This document shows, piece after piece, positions 34,628 to 48,527 of a DNA stretch of 64,000 nt. The stretch spans positions 304,436-368,435 of the forward strand of contig MU270083.1 of assembly GCA_021432635.1 (NCBI GenBank), read 5' to 3'. Within the stretch, counting starts at the first letter, position 1. Every line of letters begins with the position of its first letter. Below the pieces are notes generated by a model. That model worked only from the letters and a program-made list of their open reading frames with translations, did not search any database and was not told the origin of the DNA. Origin of the DNA: Thozetella sp. PMI_491. Taxonomy: Eukaryota; Ascomycota; Sordariomycetes; Chaetosphaeriales; Chaetosphaeriaceae. Made by a program: the position numbers and the translations under genes.

Positions 34628-35268
34628 AGAAGGGGGCTCATGGACTGTCGTGTTTGACTGCAGGATGTCCCTGGCAAACCTTCATCGGTTTGTTGCCGTC
34701 GTCTCTTGATAAGAAAAAAAAAAGAGGGGGGGGGGGACAGAAATGTAAACAAAAAACAGGGGGGAGTGGCGGGGCTCGAGGAAAGAAATTATGGCACAGA
34801 TAGAAAGGCGGAGCTACTACCTCTAAAGCCTGCTTAGTCCATCCATCGCAACGCCTGAGATCATTACTCTCTGGAGTTCCGAAGTAAGCTGCGGAGGAGC
34901 AATTGAGCCTCCTAGATATCACTTCAACAAGAGCAGGGTCGCATTACTCCAACAAAGCACGGCGAAAACTCATGTTGTTGCTGTTATAGCTTGCTAGCAT
35001 GCCGACGAAAAGCGCCCTGTGAGTCCGCAAACAATGCAGGCCATGCTAGCCATAATCCGTCCTGAACTTCATGGCTTCCTACCATTATGGCCCCTGAACT
35101 CCACGCCAAATGCACGTACCAACCAAATACATCAACTCTAGCGCCTAGCCATGCTATTACTCCATGCTTCGGAACTCCACCAAGGCCGTCGTGCCCCGTC
35201 GCTCGAAAGTTCGTCCAACTATGTTGCTCAATATCTCCTTGTCCTTGCCAATGGGGCGATAGCACACC
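34628..35268. other. Convergent intergenic region
   Basis: A 641-bp gap between the convergent PPC ligase and SOG2 genes. An A run followed by a G run lies at about 34709-34738. No gene is seen. Confidence 0.5.
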
Positions 35269-37862
35269 CTATAGCAGTTGGATTGTCGCCTGTACGGCCG
35301 GCCCGAGAGCTGCGCCTTGCGGCGTCATCTGCACAAACTCGGGCCTTCCCGTGGTCACGTTCGGATCGCCGAAGGCAGCCTGGCGGAATCCTAGACTGGT
35401 CTCACCGGCGCCTACGCCGGCTCGGCGACACATAACCATCAGGTGCACACTCTCTTTCATGCTCCGTGCGATTCTTCGTATCCCATCTCGGGCATCTGTC
35501 TGTGCACCAATCAGTTCGAGGTCCAGCGACTGCGCCAGGTGGTTCCCAAATTCGGCCCACGCGTTGAATAGGGCGCTGCAGAGCGACCAGAACTCGGGCG
35601 TCGCGCCGCTGGGAGGGCTGGCCGACACATCACCCAGCTGACTCCTTAGTAGCTCGCCTTGCTGTATTGCATTTGCGCAGCGGGCTACGAGCTGCTCCCA
35701 GCTACTGATGGGAGCGGTGCGGGTGATATCAGCGCGGGCCTCGCGAAGGTCTGCTCGAAACTTGGCGTTGAGGGTCGGCAGGATAATGAGGACAAGGTCC
35801 GTCGTCTCCTCAATAGAGGTCAAGAAGCGTCCAAAAAGCACGTCCGCTTCCTCGAGTCCGACACCATCTTCAGGGTTCGATAGGATTGAGGACGTGAACG
35901 AGGCGGCGGAGCGCGGAGTCCGCGCAACGGCATTAGTGCCAAGGCGATAAGGGGAGTACCGCTGCGCCCCCATTCCCATCTCCGAAGGTTGCTTGTACGG
36001 ATTGCTCGGCTCGTATCGTGCCAAGGAAGCCGCAGGCATAGCTCGCACGCCGGGGCCGATACTGGAAGGCAACGGTTTCGATACTTGGATCCTGGTTTGC
36101 TCGGCCTCGGAGGGAAAGTGGTTGGATGCCACGACTCGAAGCTCCATAATGGTATGGTAGAGAGACATCAGGAAGGTGCGGATATACCGTCGATCGCCGT
36201 TGTCGACGAGGACATCGACGTTCGTGGCCAGCCTCGAACAGACGTGGAGATAGGCGTTAATCAGAGTCACGTATGCTCGTTGGATCCCGAGGCTATTCTG
36301 GACATCGTTCCCTTCCTTGATGGCCTGATCCAATTCCTGGAGATAGACATTGGTATTGTAAAACACCATCTCAAGGCTTGAGCGTCTTGTCGTACCATCG
36401 TTGGTGAGACCCATAAGTGTTTGTATGGGCAGATGAACTTGAAATATTGAGTATAGGATTCCCTTAGCTACGTCCGACACATGTTCCGGGGATTTGAGGC
36501 CACCGCGGCGGATTGGAACAGAGGAGAGCTGCCGGACGTAAAGTGGCCGCTGGAGGGATGGCTCATCCGGGCTGGAGACCATTCGCCGTGGAAATCGGCG
36601 CGCCGGGGGCTCCTCGGGCAGAGGCTTATCAGTGTCCAAGCCGGCCTGGGTACGCCCGTCTGCCTGTCCTATGGTTAAGGGAATGACGCCGGGCTTGCGG
36701 CTCGAGTTGCTGGTCTGAGACATGCCGCGGTAGTGCGATTTGCTCGGAACAGAAGGCATCCTCTCGGCAGGCGATCGCAGGTCTGGGACGCTGCCGCCTT
36801 TCACCTTGACAGGAAAGCGACTAGACAGGCGCCTCGTAGCTGGAGCGGTAATACGCGGCGTCTCGACTCCTTCTGTGGAAGCTTCTCCCGACACTTCAGT
36901 CGTTGGGCTTTCGGTCAGAGGCAGCGCCGTCATCGGCACCGGCGATGACGACTTGGTTCTCTGCCTGAGGAAGTTTTTGATCCTGGTCGTCTTGATCTCC
37001 ATGGCCTCGAACTCTTCGCTACCAACTGGCGGCGGCTCAAGGAGGATATCTGGCGGGAAGTCGATAGGGTTATTGTCAACATTGAGCCTTACGAGAGAGG
37101 CCATATCCCCCATGGACTCTGGTAGATCTTCGAGCTGGTTCTCATCGATGGCAAATGCCTTGAGCGACGTCAGGTTTGCGATTTCCTGTGGCAAGACTTT
37201 GATCTTGTTGAGTCCCAGATCGAGATATTCGAGCTGCTTGAGCTCGCAGAGCTGGGCGGGCAGAAAACGTCAGCGGATGAGGCGCGCGAGGGCTCGGTGC
37301 TGCCCCATACGTACCGGCAGAGGAAACGCTTCCAATGCGTTGTTCCTTGCAGCAACATGCCGCAGAGCGGTGCACTCGGCAAAGCGAGCCGGGAAGCTCG
37401 AGATAGAGTTGTGGTTGAGGGCAAGCCTAGAGGCGTGGGTAAGTCGCGGTCCGGAAAGGTTTGCCAGCGTCGTCCTCGTGGCCCCGCGCGCGGAGCAAAG
37501 CGGACTTACCTCTCTAGCTTGTCCTTGATGATGTCCACCACCTCTTCGGGGAGGAGGGGGATGGCCTGGCGGCGCAGATCAATGGTGACGCCTGGTCGAA
37601 GCGTCAAGGTGTCGCCTTGGATCGCGTTTGCCTCGGCCTCGCTCGCCCGATTCGCCTCGTTGGCAAGGGCCTTGCTCATGGCCTCCCGGGTGAGTTTAAC
37701 CACCTGTTCTGGCGCGATGGGCGTGGTCGCCGACGTTCCATTCTGCACAACAGCCGCCGAGGCTGATGTCTCGGGAGAGGCGCGCGGGGGTTCCCGGGCG
37801 ACCGAGTTGAGCCTGGCCGGTCGTGGGTTGTTGGGCAGTCCCAGCGGGAAAGGCCGCTCCAT
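35269..37862 (-). CDS. SOG2: Leucine-rich-repeat RAM-pathway protein Sog2
   Basis: Three exons: 37862-37510, 37426-37315 and 37251-35269, total 815 residues, introns 83 and 63 nt. Residues about 90-210 form leucine-rich repeats (LALNHNSISSFPARF, LRHVAARNNALEAFPLP, LEYLDLGLNKIKVLPQEI, FAIDENQLEDLPESM, LVRLNVDNNPIDFPP). A Ser/Pro-rich linker follows, then the Sog2-specific helical region (LMGLTNDGTTRRSSLEMVFYNTNVYLQELDQAI, and further RSAASFTSSILSNPEDGVGLEEADVLFGRF). Sog2 acts with the NDR kinase Cbk1 and the GCK kinase Kic1 in the RAM network for polarised growth and septation. Immediately upstream is a GCA/GCC-rich run (37863-37912), open in frame but lacking an ATG, so the start is kept at 37862. 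Confidence 0.93.
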
Positions 37863-40800
37863 CGCGGCTGCCGCGGTTGCTGCTGCCGCCGCTGTTGCTG
37901 CTGCTGCTCCTTGCTTGCGGTCTCGTGTCTTCGTCTCCTGAGGCCTCTTCTGCGGTCTTCCAACCGGGGCGGCGTCGAATTGATTGCGGCAGAAGTAGTT
38001 GCGTGCAAGACGTTGGCGAGGATAGAAGCCGCCCGATACAAATGCCGGAGATTTGGAAGGCGTTTGCCTCCAGTTTGAGCACAGACGTCACAGATGCAGA
38101 AACAGTCCCTCTGGTGGTGGGCCGTGGCCACGGCGGGATGTGCTGAATCTGAAACGAAAGGGTTTGGACCGAGTTCGTGATAGGTAGGCAAATGCATCCA
38201 TTTCGTCTGGTCTCCCATTTTGCCAGACCCTTACCGCATTGGGGTCTGAAAGAGGAGACATCTACCGGCTGGATGCAAGGGGGAGAAGAGAAACGAAACA
38301 GTAGGGGAAAAAGGAGGGGGGGTAGGGGATAGGAAGCTCGATCTGAAAAGTCAGATGCTTCCATTCATGCTTTGCTACTGTGCATGCATTCATTTCGGCG
38401 TTTGTCGCCAGCTCGTTCCGGTTCGCTGCATCTCTCCGCCATCTACAGCTGTGTCTTTCGCTTTTTCTCCGTCCCTCCCCTATACAGGGCACGTATACCC
38501 CAGATCTATCGGAAAGTGCGGTGGGGAGGAGGACGAGCTTATCGCACCGGCCCTACCCCTTGCGGCTCTTCTGACGCAATTCTTCGACCTCCTGCATGCG
38601 CTCGAGCAACGCACTACTCGACGTATGTATGCCAGCCCCGGCCAAGCCTGGAGCGCTTAACCGCGTATGTACCAAACGCCAAACCCCAGGGCACACAGCA
38701 CAGCCACTCTCCGCACGAGACAGCCGCACAACAAGCCAGAGCTCGATGCTCTTGGTTTGAAAATTGTGGAGAGGATCAGTAGAATCAGATATATTTTCCA
38801 AATACCCTAGGTATTTGGCGGCCAGCAAAACTAGCCACTTAAAGCTGCAATGCATGGGTAGTAGATTTGCCTGTGGTATTCAAATCTTGTTCCAAAAAGG
38901 GCTTAGTCGCTGTCCCTTGGGAATAAACCCAAAACGGCAACAGGCATCGTGTAAGCCGTGGCCCTTACTCGGAATTGAGGACATTCGGACTATGGTCTAG
39001 ACTCTGCTACCTACCTTTGCTCCCTCTGGGCGTTACAGGCATGTGGTCTATGAGCCAGCTTAACTGCCTAAACTTGGCCACCACCAGGCACCTGGCCAGG
39101 GAACGTGAGTCTCGGGCAGGCGAGAGAGCATAACCCCGAGGGCAAATGTCTATGACACATCGCCCCCGACTGCCCAGTCGGGCCCCCCATCGGCGCACTG
39201 CCAGCTCACATGCTCACGCAACAGCAAGGCCTTCGTTGCCTCGGAGTCGCCCCGTCATAGCAAGCGCACCAGTCTCGATATGACAGGGCGCCGCTGGGCC
39301 GCTCACCAAGAAGCCTATATCAACGCTATCGGGCCGGGAGGGCAAGGGGAGGGGAGGGAGCGTGCGTATGTGTGTCGGTGTGTGACTACATCGCGTTGTT
39401 GAGAGGAGAAACCTACCTCCACTAGCCGCCCCGGGGCCGTGAGGTGACTGCCCTTCCCTTGTCGGAGGTGGGGCATGTATCCAAGTAGAAAGTCCGTCTC
39501 GACTGCTTACCTTTGCACCCCTGGGGATGGCGAAGTTCGCGTGCCTGTATCTCGGGCGCTAGAAGGATTCCGTGGCACGAGAGAGAAGATGTGAACCCGC
39601 CGGCGAGCCATTGGGCCGGAGCTCAAGTAAGAAAGTGCTCAGGGATGGATCTCGGGTACAACGTAAGGTAAGGAAGCAATAAGCACAATTCACGATGGAG
39701 CCGGGCGGGACCAAGAGGACAAGGGGGAAAAGTACCAAGGGGCGGCCTGGTATCGATGTGCAAGCTGCGTGAATATTAGGCGTTCGCTTAGATAGGGTCA
39801 GGAAGGGGTGAGGCACGTCGCCGTGAACAGACGGTACGTGATTGCGAGTGTGGAGACTGGATATCAACGGTTATCCGGCGCCGCGAGGGATCCACCATGC
39901 AGCAATCTGGCTCGTCCAAACCTGTGGGCGACCTTGGCCATTGCCCCAAACAAGTACCTAGGAGCAACAGTTACTGTGTGGTGGTGGCCGGGCGGCTTCT
40001 CTTGTCCCAGTGTGGCTATTACCTGGCGCCCTCCGTAGTGGGGTGGTGGGAGGGAGGGCGAGGTTGGCGGGGTGGCAGAACTCGGGAACCGGGAATGACT
40101 CACTCGGCGCTTGTTTGGGCGCAGTCGCCTCAGCAGCGACGGGAATCTCTCCATCCCCGCTCCCCCTTTCTCTTGCCATCAGGGGGTGTCAAAGATCAAC
40201 AGCGACGCATCATTGGCTATTCGTCGTCTTGGACGCATCTCCCCGACGACGACGACACTTTAGGGGGCAGGGCGTATGCTAGCCGTAGTTAGTGAGAGAG
40301 ACCTAGAAATGGACGAGCAAGGGTGGACAAATGAAGCAAAGACGCCGAATCTTTTGAGGAACCAGGGTAGAGTTGCCGCTAGCCAGAGAACAAAATAGTC
40401 TTCCACAAGGAAGGCTCTCATCAGAGGGACTTTCCAGGCCAGGAGATCCTTGGCTGGAGGAGCTGGGGCGGCACCGCCCATTTGGACCCAGAGGCGAACC
40501 CAACCCACAGCGTCCACATGACCTGGAGGCTCCGGCCAAGCAGCCTGGGCGCTAAAGGAGGTCGCGGTCCAGGCCTCATCCGGTTGGTTAAGCGAAACGG
40601 TCTTCCACGGTCTTCCACGGTCGGAGCCGCTGTCGCAGCAGTTCGCGCCGTGGTTTTGACCGCATCACCTGGGGCCAGGATGGCGGAGGGGGCCAGGTCC
40701 CACCGTCCATCCGCGGACCTGTTGTGCCACGGATCAACAGGCACCGTTGGCGCCGGGCATTCTCGAGGCCTCGTTTCCGAGCGGCCTCGAGATTCATGCA

Positions 40801-41713
40801 GAGCGACATCCACGCGGTGAGCAACGCGACGAGACCGTTTTAAGAGTGCTATGTATAGCTTTCGACTGTATTAGAGGTGCCTAGGCAGCTGGGTGGACAG
40901 CTAACTTAGAGAGCTCTGCGAACGAGTCGATCAGAGTCTAGAGAGTTTCTTGATTCCAGAATCCAGTGTCGCCATCCAAGTCCAGTTTCTGGTCCCGGAT
41001 GCGGATAGGGCTCCCTTGTTCAGAGAGCCCCGTCTTTTCTCCCTGGAGACTGTAAAGGTCAAGATCCCTATAGATCCAGTCCATTTGGAGGCGACGACGC
41101 CTCAGGCATGGACGCAAAAGAGAGAACGAGGAGGGTATCCTGGGCCAAAAGTCTCGTCTCTGCCTCGCCGGTCAGCGAAACTTAGACCTCCCCTTTCGTC
41201 CCAGGGCCCCGTCCATCTGGCTGCTGCCTTTTTTTTTTTGGTCTGCAAGTCTTTCCTTCCCCTCCCCTTCCTTCGCTATTATCAGTGCCTCGGGCAAATA
41301 TCCCACTCGTTCCATCCGTCCCCTGGAGCGCCCTTGCGGGACGCCCGTCCCATATGTCACGCAAAAAAAGCCAAGAAAAAGCAAGAGCAAGAGTACTAGC
41401 ACCTCATCGTACACAAGCGCAACAACAACAACAGCCACCTCCGCGTTCCGTTCCCCTGGTGTCCGACCAGAATGCCAAACCCCCGCCCCTACCGATCCTG
41501 GATGCATGCAAAACACGCGATTTTCGCCCGTTTGCCTTTGGCCGCCATCTAAGTCGTCTAGGGAACTAAGATGCCTTCCAAGGCCGTGGTATCAAAAGCT
41601 CCCCTCGAAATGGCCGGTCCACCTTGCCTGTACAAAGGAAATTTGGGTATTGTCACAATGAGGTCTTTGTCGTTGTGGTTGAGGTATGTAGTAAGGAGTA
41701 GTAGTGGCAAGAC
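37863..41713. other. Gene-poor interval, SOG2 upstream to cyclin 3' end
   Basis: Nearly 3.9 kb without a supportable gene. The SOG2 side is its promoter and leader. A 10-bp tandem duplication (GGTCTTCCAC twice) lies at about 40599-40618. Open frames near 39.9-40.8 kb overlap on both strands, are Arg/Pro/Gly-rich and carry no domain. The T run at 41228-41240 is simple sequence. Confidence 0.45.
37866..37912. repeat. GCA/GCC trinucleotide run in SOG2 leader
   Basis: Imperfect tandem CTG/CCG units on the + strand (CAG/CGG on the SOG2 strand) right before the start codon. If translated in frame they would encode an Ala-rich stretch. Confidence 0.7.
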
Positions 41714-43790
41714 TTAATTGAGGATGCCCTCCCACATGCCCGGGCGGCTCATGCCACCCATGGCGGGATGCAGGGACGGAATGTACCGCGCGGCCTCGGC
41801 CGAGCAGCAAACCCGCTTGCGGGCGCCGTCAGCGGATGCACCGACAGGAACCTGCTGGGGGTACCTGCCGACAACGATCGGGCGCTGGCGGATGAGGGTG
41901 TCAGTCCAGGCGGACTCATTGGAGTACCGGCCCGCGAGCATCTCGCGGACGTTGTCCTGGAGGGAGTTGTCGACCGACGGGGCCCGGCTGCGCTTGGATC
42001 CAACCTTGGCGGTGGGAACCGGGGCAAGACGGGAGGAGCCCTGGCGGTAGTGTTGCAGCTCCTGGAGAGCCCGGGCAGCCTCGTCCATCTCTCGCTCGCG
42101 GCGAGCTAAGGGAGTCTCCAGTGACATGTCGCAAAGGTCCTTGCCCACCGCGCCGGTGTACGATTCGGGAGAGGCCAGGGCCTCTTCGTAGTCCTCGGGA
42201 ACCGAGGCGATGGTGGGCCGTAGGCTCAACCTCTCACTGCAAAGCTTCGCAGATCGGCATCGCGCCAGTACGTCCAGCTTGGACGACGGCGCGCTCGCCA
42301 ACGACGAGGCAGAGGAGATAGAGGAAGAGCGCGAGGTCCGGGACGTATCCGAAACCATCGACTCGGGAGAAGAGGCGGTGGAGACCGAGTTGGCCAGCGA
42401 GGAGCGGCGAGCCACATAGCACTGAGGCGACGAGGTAACAGAGCCGGGCCATCGGTCCAGGTTCTGCACAGCGTTGACGTTGCACGCCTGCGCAATGGCG
42501 AGGCCCATGGAGGAAGTCTTTCCGAGGAGCTGGGAGGCAGCATTCACAGCAGGAGTGCTGAATCCGCTCGTCTGAGGAGTCAATCGTGGGGTAGGGAGGA
42601 GGCCCAACGCGGGAGCGAACCGACCAGGCGTATATACAGAGGACGGAGTGGGCTCCATAGTCGCGGGGGTGCCGAATGTCTTTGGGACTCCAAAGTCAAC
42701 CTCAGCCGCGCAGAGGGCAACACGCTCGTTGGAGGGGGTGAACAGAGTGCGCGGAGGAATCTCCCGGAACAAGGTGGGAACCGGAGACTCGGGGAGAACC
42801 TCTTCAAGGTTGTCTAGCTCTGGATTCAGGCTCAGGATGATGTTGCGGAACTCCTCGCACTGGCGCTCATAGACCTTGAGGCTGCTGCCAGGCGACGGAG
42901 GTTGCGGCGGAGTAAACTTCATGACGCAGTCGGTCCAGCGGTTGTAAACATCATCTGTGATGTGCAACTTCCAGCTGACGGCGAGGAGGAAGGTCATCTC
43001 GTTTTGGTTAATCTCTTGCGTGTTCAGGCCCGAGATCTTGCTCCAGGCGCGGGCCGAGTAGTTGCGATCCTGCAAATACTTGGACGCGAGGATAAGGGCA
43101 GCGAGGAACATGCGACGCCCGCACTGGATGGCGCGACTGGCGTAGCAGTCATCGACCTGCTCCATGGTAAAGTCCCGGTCTGGGACGTGCGGCTTGATTA
43201 GCACAAGATAGTAGAGAGCTACCTGAAGAGTGGAGTAGCTAGTCCGCGAGCGGCGCAGCGTCTCCTGGATAAAGGTGCGCAAAGGCAGGACGCCGCCATT
43301 CCCGGTCTCGTTGTGGCCAACCACTGATGAAGTGGGCCAGATGGCCTCCACAATGTGGGTGGACGAATCTGAAGAGGTTAATATTAAGCGGGGGGTCATT
43401 GCCATGACGTTCGGTTCGAGTCCTCTTACCAACGAGGTTGTCGACAAAGTTGACCTTGCGGTCGGCCTGTCGGACCAGCGGCGGGGGGCAGCCGGTGCGC
43501 GAGGTAGCCGAGTGCGAGGTTCGTCGAGGGTTGCGGCGCAGCTCTGAGGGAGCATCGCTCTGGATCTGGGTGTGCTTGGCCCAGCACGTCTCGGGTGCAT
43601 GGGTGTAAAATAGCGACGATGACTCGTCGGATTCCGAGGTGGGGGCGGTGATGGAGGTGTCGTCGGAATGCTGCGATGAAGCGTCGGACCACACGGAGGC
43701 GGACGAGGCCGAGGTCGCTAGCGAGGAGCTGTAGGGTACATTGATGGAGGAGGAGACAGAGGCGGGGGACTGGTAGTCGCCGCACTGCAT
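41714..43790 (-). CDS. PCL-type (Pho80-like) cyclin
   Basis: Two exons, 43790-43430 and 43368-41714, total 671 residues; the intron is 61 nt and the junction rebuilds FVDNLVDSSTHIVEAIW. The cyclin box runs from about residue 140 to 260: LPLRTFIQETLRRSRTSYSTLQVALYYL, RDFTMEQVDD, CGRRMFLAALILASKYLQDRNYS, AWSKISGLNTQEINQNEMTFL and SWKLHITDDVYNRW. This is the Pho80/Pcl subfamily, which pairs with the Pho85 kinase in phosphate, glycogen and cell-cycle control. The long C-terminal half is Ser/Thr/Pro-rich, with many possible phosphosites. The N-terminal 110 residues are Ser-rich and disordered. It is closest in style to the PclA/Pcl5 group of filamentous fungi, but subgroup choice needs a tree. Confidence 0.92.
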
Positions 43791-46700
43791 CTTGGGTTAT
43801 GGTGGGAGGTGGAGGTTCCAATAGATACCTCCAGTCGTCGTCAACTGCTGTCAACCGTGAAAACCGTGAGCTTGAACAAGTCGTGAACCTATCGAGAGAC
43901 GAGTTTTGCAACCGACCGTACGGCCCGTTGCAAACCTGTGAATTCCGAGGGAGGGGGGCAGGCTTCTAGAGCATCGCAGAAGCAAGCGTATCACGAGTGA
44001 TCAGACCGGTGGACAGAGAGACGACGACTGGAGTAAGTGAGATTCGCCCAAGTAGCATTGTGCGGATCTGCTGCGATGGTGGCAGAAGTGGTTGTGGTTA
44101 AATGGCGACCGGAGACACCATATATGTTGTTAGGGAGAGGCTGAGCGGAGAGGTGGTGATGAGTCGAAGGTCACGAAGGCCTAGCTAGGATGCAGGTACC
44201 GCGGCTCTGCTTCGAGATCGGAGCTCGAGGGGTGTTTGTTTGGGGATGCAGGTACAAAAGGCGACCCGAAAAAAACAAGTGTGGCTTGGAAGAGGGAGAG
44301 GCTTTATGCGGACATCGGAGGCCTGGTGTGACAACGACGAGGTGAGAGGGATGGCGAAGACGTGACTCTTCTGCCGAACACGGCGCGTGTCCTCAGGGGC
44401 GATGGCGAGGGTCGAGCTTTTTGCTGGCGAGGACCCTGGCTTGGGTGCACTCTTGGGCCGATGAGTCGATGACTCTTCCCGTGGTTGTGAGTGGCCTAGG
44501 CTGGGGTGGCGAAGGCGGCCTAACCGATAATTGCCGCTGGCCCAGGTGGCTCCAACTGGCAACTGTGACCAAGTTGTGGTGTGACACCTCCTGACACTGG
44601 AGCCTGAAAACGGGTCCTGGCACGAGCTGTGGCGAGTGATAGCAAGAATGGCTGTGAGTGACAAGGGGCGAGAGCGTGTGCACACGTCTATCCTTTGTTG
44701 CTTGGGGTCCAGCTAGTTTTCTTTTACCACCTTTGGCACTCTGCTTATTTTTGATTCGGAATTCCTTTTGGATCCTTCTTTTTTTTCTTGAGCGAGATTG
44801 TAGCCTGGTCGGGGTTCTGACCAACACGGGGGAGAGAGTGACCGTCGCGGAGAAGAATGAGTCTTTTTCGCAAGTCGGGTTCGGCAGGTAGGATGGATAT
44901 GGGGGGATGGTGGGAGGGCGGCAGGCGTGGGAGAGTTGGTCTGCAGGGCAGTTTTCCTTTGTCGCAAGTGCAAGTGAATGCCACGCGAACAGTAGAGGAA
45001 AACAGGTGCTAGACAATCGGACTGGCAAGCATCGGGTCCGGGGGCGGAAAGATCGGGAGGGTGAAGTGAATAAAAAATCGAGCCAGACACAATATTCAAG
45101 GAGAGAAAAAACAGATCTCACAAGCAGACTACCAACGAGTCGCTTCTTCCTAGATCTTAGAATCGAACATTGCTGCAATGGTCGATGGGGGGGAAGAAGG
45201 GGAGGGGAGCGTTTCGGCAGGTTCGAGGGTGCCGTGGAGTTTTGAATGGACCACACACTCTCTCTAGTCCGTCTTGCCAGTGCCAGATGTGCCAGATGGC
45301 AGCAGAATTGCTGGTGCAGCCCAGCACTCTGAGTGTTTGGGGGAAAGGGGGGGTGCGCGAGGAACACGACCCACGGCAGGGGGGGGGGCAGCCTGAGAGC
45401 CTGCGCATGTACCTTGGCACCTGGCAGGCTTGGAGGGAATGGGCGGTGGCTGCTCCCCCCCCTCCCCTTTCCAGGTAGCCAGCCATGGGTACCTTCACTG
45501 CCTCATACTGTGTGAGAAGAACCTTCTCTTATTCACCAAAGACTGGCTGTACGAGATCTACGGGCGGGCGCGTCGGCGGGTGCCAGAGCCAGGGGCAGCC
45601 AGTGCATCCTGAAAGCCAGAAAAAGCCAGAGAAGCCACACATACAGAGCATATCACCCTCTCCTGCCCGCCGTCCCCGTCTCTGGCTCTCTCTCCCTCCT
45701 TTACAGTTCACTTTGTCCACCCGGCCACCGCAATCCTCCTGCGGACCGGCCGGTTTCAATTCGCAAAGTTGGCAGGTTTGGGGGAGTGGGAATTGGCGAC
45801 TCCCTGATTGGCAGTCCGGGGGTCGATGCTGCAAGAGGAGCGGGGCGGGGGGGACAAAGCCTGATGCGATGGATGTGGCCATTCAGCGGCGCCCACCCAT
45901 CAACCAGCGCACCACAAAAGGCCACAAGAGCCAAAGCATACCCCTGTCTAGCGCCGAGCACTAGCAGAAAGCGGTTTGGTCTTCTGCCGAAGCCGCTGAG
46001 CCCATCATCACTCATCATCATCAGCACAGTGCCGCATCCTCGCTCTTCGCAATGTGAAAGAGTCATTCTTGCCGCTTTCACCACAGTATAGCTCCGCTCC
46101 GCCCACCCCCTCCCCCCCTTCTCCTTTCCCGTCATTCTCTGTTGCCTGTTCGGGAGGGCCTTGGCTTCTCTCTCTCTCTACGAAGTACCTATCTCACCCC
46201 TCTTACCTCCGTACCCTCTCTTCTCGTACTCTGTATCTCACCTCTCTGCTCTTAGGAGATGATAGGCCGCTTCAGAGCTGCGCGCACAGGTTACTGTAAT
46301 CTTAACACCGCTGTCCACTTGGGCGCCTCGCAACCTGCCAGCTCTGTTTTATGAGTATCTCGAGTATGAAATGAGCTGCTCAGGCTCAAGACACACAGTA
46401 CATAGTACTAGTGAGCTTGAGTGCGAGTGTAAGAGCCCACTTTTTGAACGGGTTGGATCGGAGCAGTCTGGCCAGGGTCTTCTGGGTCCGGAAGCGGGAG
46501 CACCTGAATGAAGAAATCGCCACCACCAGCACACCCTCCGCACCACGCGGACCTCACAAGATTTCGCCTCACATCGGATGGCCAAGAGATAGAATCTTGA
46601 CTAGCCTCTCGTGCTCCCTCGGCGCAGTGCTGTTTAAATTTTGAGCGACTTTTGGCTAGGCTCTCTCTCTCTGTTCTTGCTCCGGACTAAACGGGGGTGC

Positions 46701-47795
46701 AGCGAGACAGCGGAGGCTTCATCTAAGCCTATATCTCGCGGCAGGTGTGGTACAGGAGTGCGCATACCCGTGGTCGTCGCCCGCGCAGGGAGAAGACCCT
46801 ACTACTGTAGCTACTTCGTAAGGCGAGCATCGCCCTACCTACCGGGTGTACCGGCCACCGCGAAGAAGAAGGTAGTGGGGGAAAGTGGCGTGTGGCCTCA
46901 GGGGGGCTTTGTTCCACGCCAGCCTCTCCACATCCCGTCCCCAGGCAGGCTCCAAGCCCCCCAAACTCTGTGTAGTCCAAAACACTCCACTGCCCGCTTG
47001 CCAATGCCTCAGGCTTCGCTTGAGGCTAGATGCATCGGGACGTCCAAATTTATCTCAGTAGATCTTCGGTGCATCAGACACAGCCCGCCTGGGTTCGGGA
47101 GGTCTAGTCTCGAGCGCTTTGCTGTTTGCGATGGCGTCGTCCTCGAGGACGACAGCAACGTCCCTCAGCCCGGCCGGGCCTCGCGAGCCTCTAGCTGCTC
47201 ACCCTTTTTGCTCGTTCCGTGAAAGCCCCCGGGTTCCACGGCAGACGGCCATTGCCTCGCTGCCGTCCAGCGTTGGACAACGCTGGATGGTGGATGGATG
47301 CTCGGGCCAGAATGAGGCCACACACCAAGGACACGCCAGCGCAAACCAATGGGGCCGTCCGGTGCATCAGTAGTATCTGGGCTGGTTGCCGCTGCTTAAT
47401 CATTCCGTGTATTATTAGTTAGGCCATCTACTGCTCATTTGCTTTGAGCGACAGGATCTAGAATCTTCAAATTTGGTATACGACGGGGAGTGCCTTCAAT
47501 CTCCCCCCCTCCTTCATTCCCTCTCATGCCTATGTCCTTCCCCTCCGCACGCCCCCACCCCTTTCACTTACATGAATGCTAGTTGCTATTCTTATTGTAA
47601 AGTGATACACCTCGCCGTCGATCCGGCCGCGCGGGTACCAGGTTCTCCCCACCTGAGTCCCTAACACTTGCACGGCCTCATCCACTATGCTTACGAGTCA
47701 CAAACGGGGGGCCAGTTTAGACCCTAGCTGAAAGCTGCTCGACGCGTATGTTTGTTCGCAGCGCGCGAAGGGGTAGAAGTAGAGAAGCGGACATT

Positions 47796-47840
47796 GAGAG
47801 AGAGAGAGAGGGTGAGGGAGAGGAGACAACAACAACAACA
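47796..47840. repeat. (GA)n and (CAA)n microsatellites
   Basis: A GA run at about 47796-47811 is followed closely by a CAA run at about 47827-47840, inside the gene-poor interval. Confidence 0.8.
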
Positions 47841-48501
47841 TCGAATGCATGTCTTTTGCTCGACGTGGTTGCGCTGCGGCCGCCTGGCGAGGCCGCGACA
47901 CGATAAGCGGCCGCCGCAAAGGAACAAGCCGTGCCCATCGCGATCCCCATTTCCACTTGCAATTGCTCCCCACCAGTGAGCAGCGAGTCGAGTGGGTGGT
48001 GTGGCTCTGGAGAACAGCCACACCTCAGAGAAAGGGGGATCCACCCCCTAGTTCCGGCGGCCTTTTGCCAGCTGCCAGCTTCCAGGGCCTTCTCGATGAT
48101 CCAAGAAACTGCACGCAGCGGTGCGAAGGGCCCACCGGAGCGCCCATGCAGGCGATACGGAAGGCGGACTGCGCATTTGCGCAGCCTCGCTAGTGCACTG
48201 CGTGGAAAAGCTAATGCAAGCTGCTGCAGCCACACGCCAGCCAGTCCCCCTCCCTCGCCCGCTGATACAGCCTGTTAAGTTCGCCCCGGCCAAGTCTGCC
48301 CAGCGCGCGGCGGGTACATAGAGAGTGTACATAGCGCATCGGCAGTCTGGCCGGAGGGGAGGGGTTGTTTTGGGCGGCAGGTGTCTCGCGCGAGGCAGCT
48401 TCGGAGGCAGGCTCTGCTAGTAATAACCCTTTCTTATTCTGGGGAGTCACGTATATCCGGCGACGAGACAACGCTCTGGGTCTTTTGCTGGATGCCCTCC
48501 C

Positions 48502-48527
48502 GCTCTCTCTCGCTCTCTCTCTCTTCC
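48502..48527. repeat. (CT)n microsatellite
   Basis: An interrupted CT dinucleotide run; no coding interpretation. Confidence 0.8.

Noticed and set aside
37696..38364. Overlapping open frames across the SOG2 start, some extending upstream
   Set aside because: All three frames are open in this repeat-rich segment; only the frame from 37862 continues into the leucine-rich repeats, and its upstream extension lacks an ATG.
44393..45367. A 324-codon minus-strand open frame upstream of the cyclin
   Set aside because: Pro/Ser/Arg-rich with no domain, in a pyrimidine-rich leader-like region; better explained as untranslated sequence.
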